From assembly GCF_006385555.1 (NCBI RefSeq), contig NZ_CP041036.1, positions 248,001 through 312,000 of the forward strand: a DNA stretch of 64,000 nt. Direction: 5' to 3'. The notes under the pieces were generated by a model. It was not told where the DNA came from and ran no database searches. It saw only the letters and a list, made by a program, of their open reading frames with translations. Position numbers and translations under genes: made by a program. The DNA comes from Shewanella polaris (lineage in GTDB: Bacteria; Pseudomonadota; Gammaproteobacteria; Enterobacterales; Shewanellaceae). Positions 62,818 to 64,000 of this stretch are shown here, piece by piece; positions within the stretch are counted from its first letter, which is position 1, and each line of letters opens with the position of its first letter.

Positions 62818-63129
62818 TTAATGATTAATTATTCTGCTGGCTTGGCATGAAGTAACTGGTTTATCTTGTTCAATGTAGGGGTGAGTGTGATACCTATCTT
62901 TATTTGAGTTAGCTGATAAATAGGGCTCAGTAGGTGCCGAACGATGGGACTTCATGTATTGGCGACTTAAGAGGGTCATGCCAATGAAACCAACCAAAAT
63001 AAACAAGAGTATTAACGGTAACAACAACAGAAAAGCTAATAGGATTGTGACCGCTGTGGTAAATGCAGCGAGTGGGCGCATCTTTCGCAGTCGTTGAATG
63101 AGTTTATGGGTGCTAATTAACCTCAACAT
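62818..63129 (-). CDS. Small membrane protein, possible paralogue of the 62.0 kb gene
   Basis: A 103-residue protein with hydrophobic residues about 22-55 (LLLLPLILLFILVGFIGMTLL), then SRQYMKSH and a polar tail. AGGGGAGAGG lies directly before the ATG. Its organisation mirrors the neighbouring small protein; sequence identity is weak outside the helices. No known domain. Confidence 0.6.
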   Translation of the reverse strand: MLRLISTHKLIQRLRKMRPLAAFTTAVTILLAFLLLLPLILLFILVGFIGMTLLSRQYMKSHRSAPTEPYLSANSNKDRYHTHPYIEQDKPVTSCQASRIINH

Positions 63130-63277
63130 CCTCTCCCCTTAAATGTGGCTAAGCTTACACATTGTCTTATGTGGTTGCTTAATTGCCTTTCAGCATTATT
63201 ATTAAACAGTTTTGAGTAATTAGTTGGCTAAAAGTTCATAAATAGTGAAATTAATCACTATTTATCCTCTAAAAATT

Positions 63278-64000
63278 TTAACGATCATTTTTAGTAATAC
63301 GATTATTGGCAATGGCTTTTTCGACACTACTGAAAATCATATTGCGAAACCATTTATGTCCTGGTTCTTGATTATTTCTCTCATGCCATAAAAATACATA
63401 AGCCATGGGCATAAACTCAAAAGGCAAAGGAATAGAAACCAGCGAATACAGTTTTTGAGCATGATGTGCAAAGCTCGATGGTAAGGTAAAGATTAAATTT
63501 GTATGGGCGCAAACACTTGCAGCACCATAAAAGTCTGGCACTGTAGTCGCTAAATTACGATGTAATCCTAAGTTTGCGAGGTGATAGTCTAATGCCCACC
63601 AATCATTACCTTCACATCTTACTTGTACATGGGACATATTAAGATAGTGAGTTTGATCCCAATGCCCAGCTTTTACTTTTTGTAAAATAGGGTGGTTTTT
63701 ACGCACCAAGCAAACTTGATGATCGTTAAATAGGACTTGAGATTCAATACCTTCTGGTACTTGGTCAATGTTGCTATCAGTTTGTGGGTGGATGTCCCGA
63801 CCTGCAATGCCAAAATCGATTTGTCCCTGTTGTAAATCTTGCATCGATTTTTCTGTCCAGACATAAGAGTCTAGTTTAATTTGCGGGGCTTGCTGTAACA
63901 AGGGACCGATAAAATAGGGTATTAGTGTTTCATAGGCACTCTCGACCATTGAGAAAGAAAAATGGCGGTTACTGTTTTCTGGATAGAAAATGGGAGGTTG
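63278..64000 (-). CDS. LysR-type regulator, N-terminus outside the window
   Basis: The effector-binding domain of a LysR-family regulator. The frame stays open to the window end, where PENSNRHFSFSMVESAY matches the linker to the substrate domain. The helix-turn-helix lies beyond base 64000. The effector is unknown. The internal ATG at 63949 is not the true start. Confidence 0.85.
   Translation of the reverse strand, partial: QPPIFYPENSNRHFSFSMVESAYETLIPYFIGPLLQQAPQIKLDSYVWTEKSMQDLQQGQIDFGIAGRDIHPQTDSNIDQVPEGIESQVLFNDHQVCLVRKNHPILQKVKAGHWDQTHYLNMSHVQVRCEGNDWWALDYHLANLGLHRNLATTVPDFYGAASVCAHTNLIFTLPSSFAHHAQKLYSLVSIPLPFEFMPMAYVFLWHERNNQEPGHKWFRNMIFSSVEKAIANNRITKNDR

Noticed and set aside
1..64000. 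CRISPR arrays, tRNA or rRNA genes, insertion sequences
   Set aside because: None seen: no regularly spaced repeats, no cloverleaf or ribosomal RNA sequence recognised, and no transposase-like frame.

Overview
The window is a contiguous piece of a gammaproteobacterial chromosome, almost certainly Shewanella. The strongest marker is a 187-residue tetraheme NapC/NirT-type cytochrome at 41.0 kb that reads as CymA. The gene neighbourhoods (caa3 oxidase cluster, lexA-sulA, menDHCE, rsmD/ftsYEX/rpoH, greB/tex) and the AT-rich codon use fit a marine Shewanella, possibly close to S. frigidimarina. This is judged from recalled family sequences, not from a search. No rRNA, tRNA, CRISPR array, intact insertion sequence or prophage was seen. 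The window is core genome with a few accessory patches.

Layout. 0-3 kb: a stress-type protein, a TauE/SafE permease and an EamA permease. 3-6.2 kb: divergent greB and tex. 6.3-10.7 kb: an envelope-modification operon (eptA, dgkA, OmpR-type regulator, sensor kinase), then an LTA-synthase-like phosphoglycerol transferase. 13-19.3 kb: a Q-rich orphan, bioH, a ComF-type protein, nfuA, FKBP, a DinF-type MATE pump and a polysaccharide deacetylase. 19.3-28.1 kb: an aa3/caa3 cytochrome c oxidase operon with heme A synthesis and copper-delivery genes (coxB-coxA-ctaG-coxC, surf1, ctaA, cyoE, sco). Its subunit II carries two cytochrome c domains. 28.4-34.5 kb: lexA-sulA with two SOS boxes, plsB, an aromatic amino-acid permease and a two-domain VOC protein. 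34.7-40.3 kb: a CusBA-type heavy-metal RND operon with a visible tandem duplication that created a free-standing metal-binding protein. 41-47 kb: cymA, DUF1145, rsmD, ftsY-ftsE-ftsX and rpoH. 47.3-52.4 kb: menD-menH-menC-menE for menaquinone. 52.5-57.9 kb: an Lrp-type regulator divergent from a YjeH-type exporter, then TerB, DUF2780, YciC-like and Sel1-repeat proteins. 58.1-61.2 kb: a PstS-like periplasmic binding protein encoded with a PAS-GGDEF-EAL membrane protein. 62-64 kb: two small membrane proteins and a LysR-type regulator cut by the window end.

Functional links. menDHCE makes the quinone that CymA oxidises, while the oxidase cluster handles oxygen respiration. EptA releases diacylglycerol when it uses phosphatidylethanolamine, and the adjacent DgkA can recycle it, under control of the adjacent two-component system. 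The PstS-like/GGDEF-EAL pair resembles the architecture of the Vibrio NspS-MbaA pair, in which a periplasmic binding protein controls c-di-GMP turnover. It is the best candidate here for an uncharacterised signalling system.
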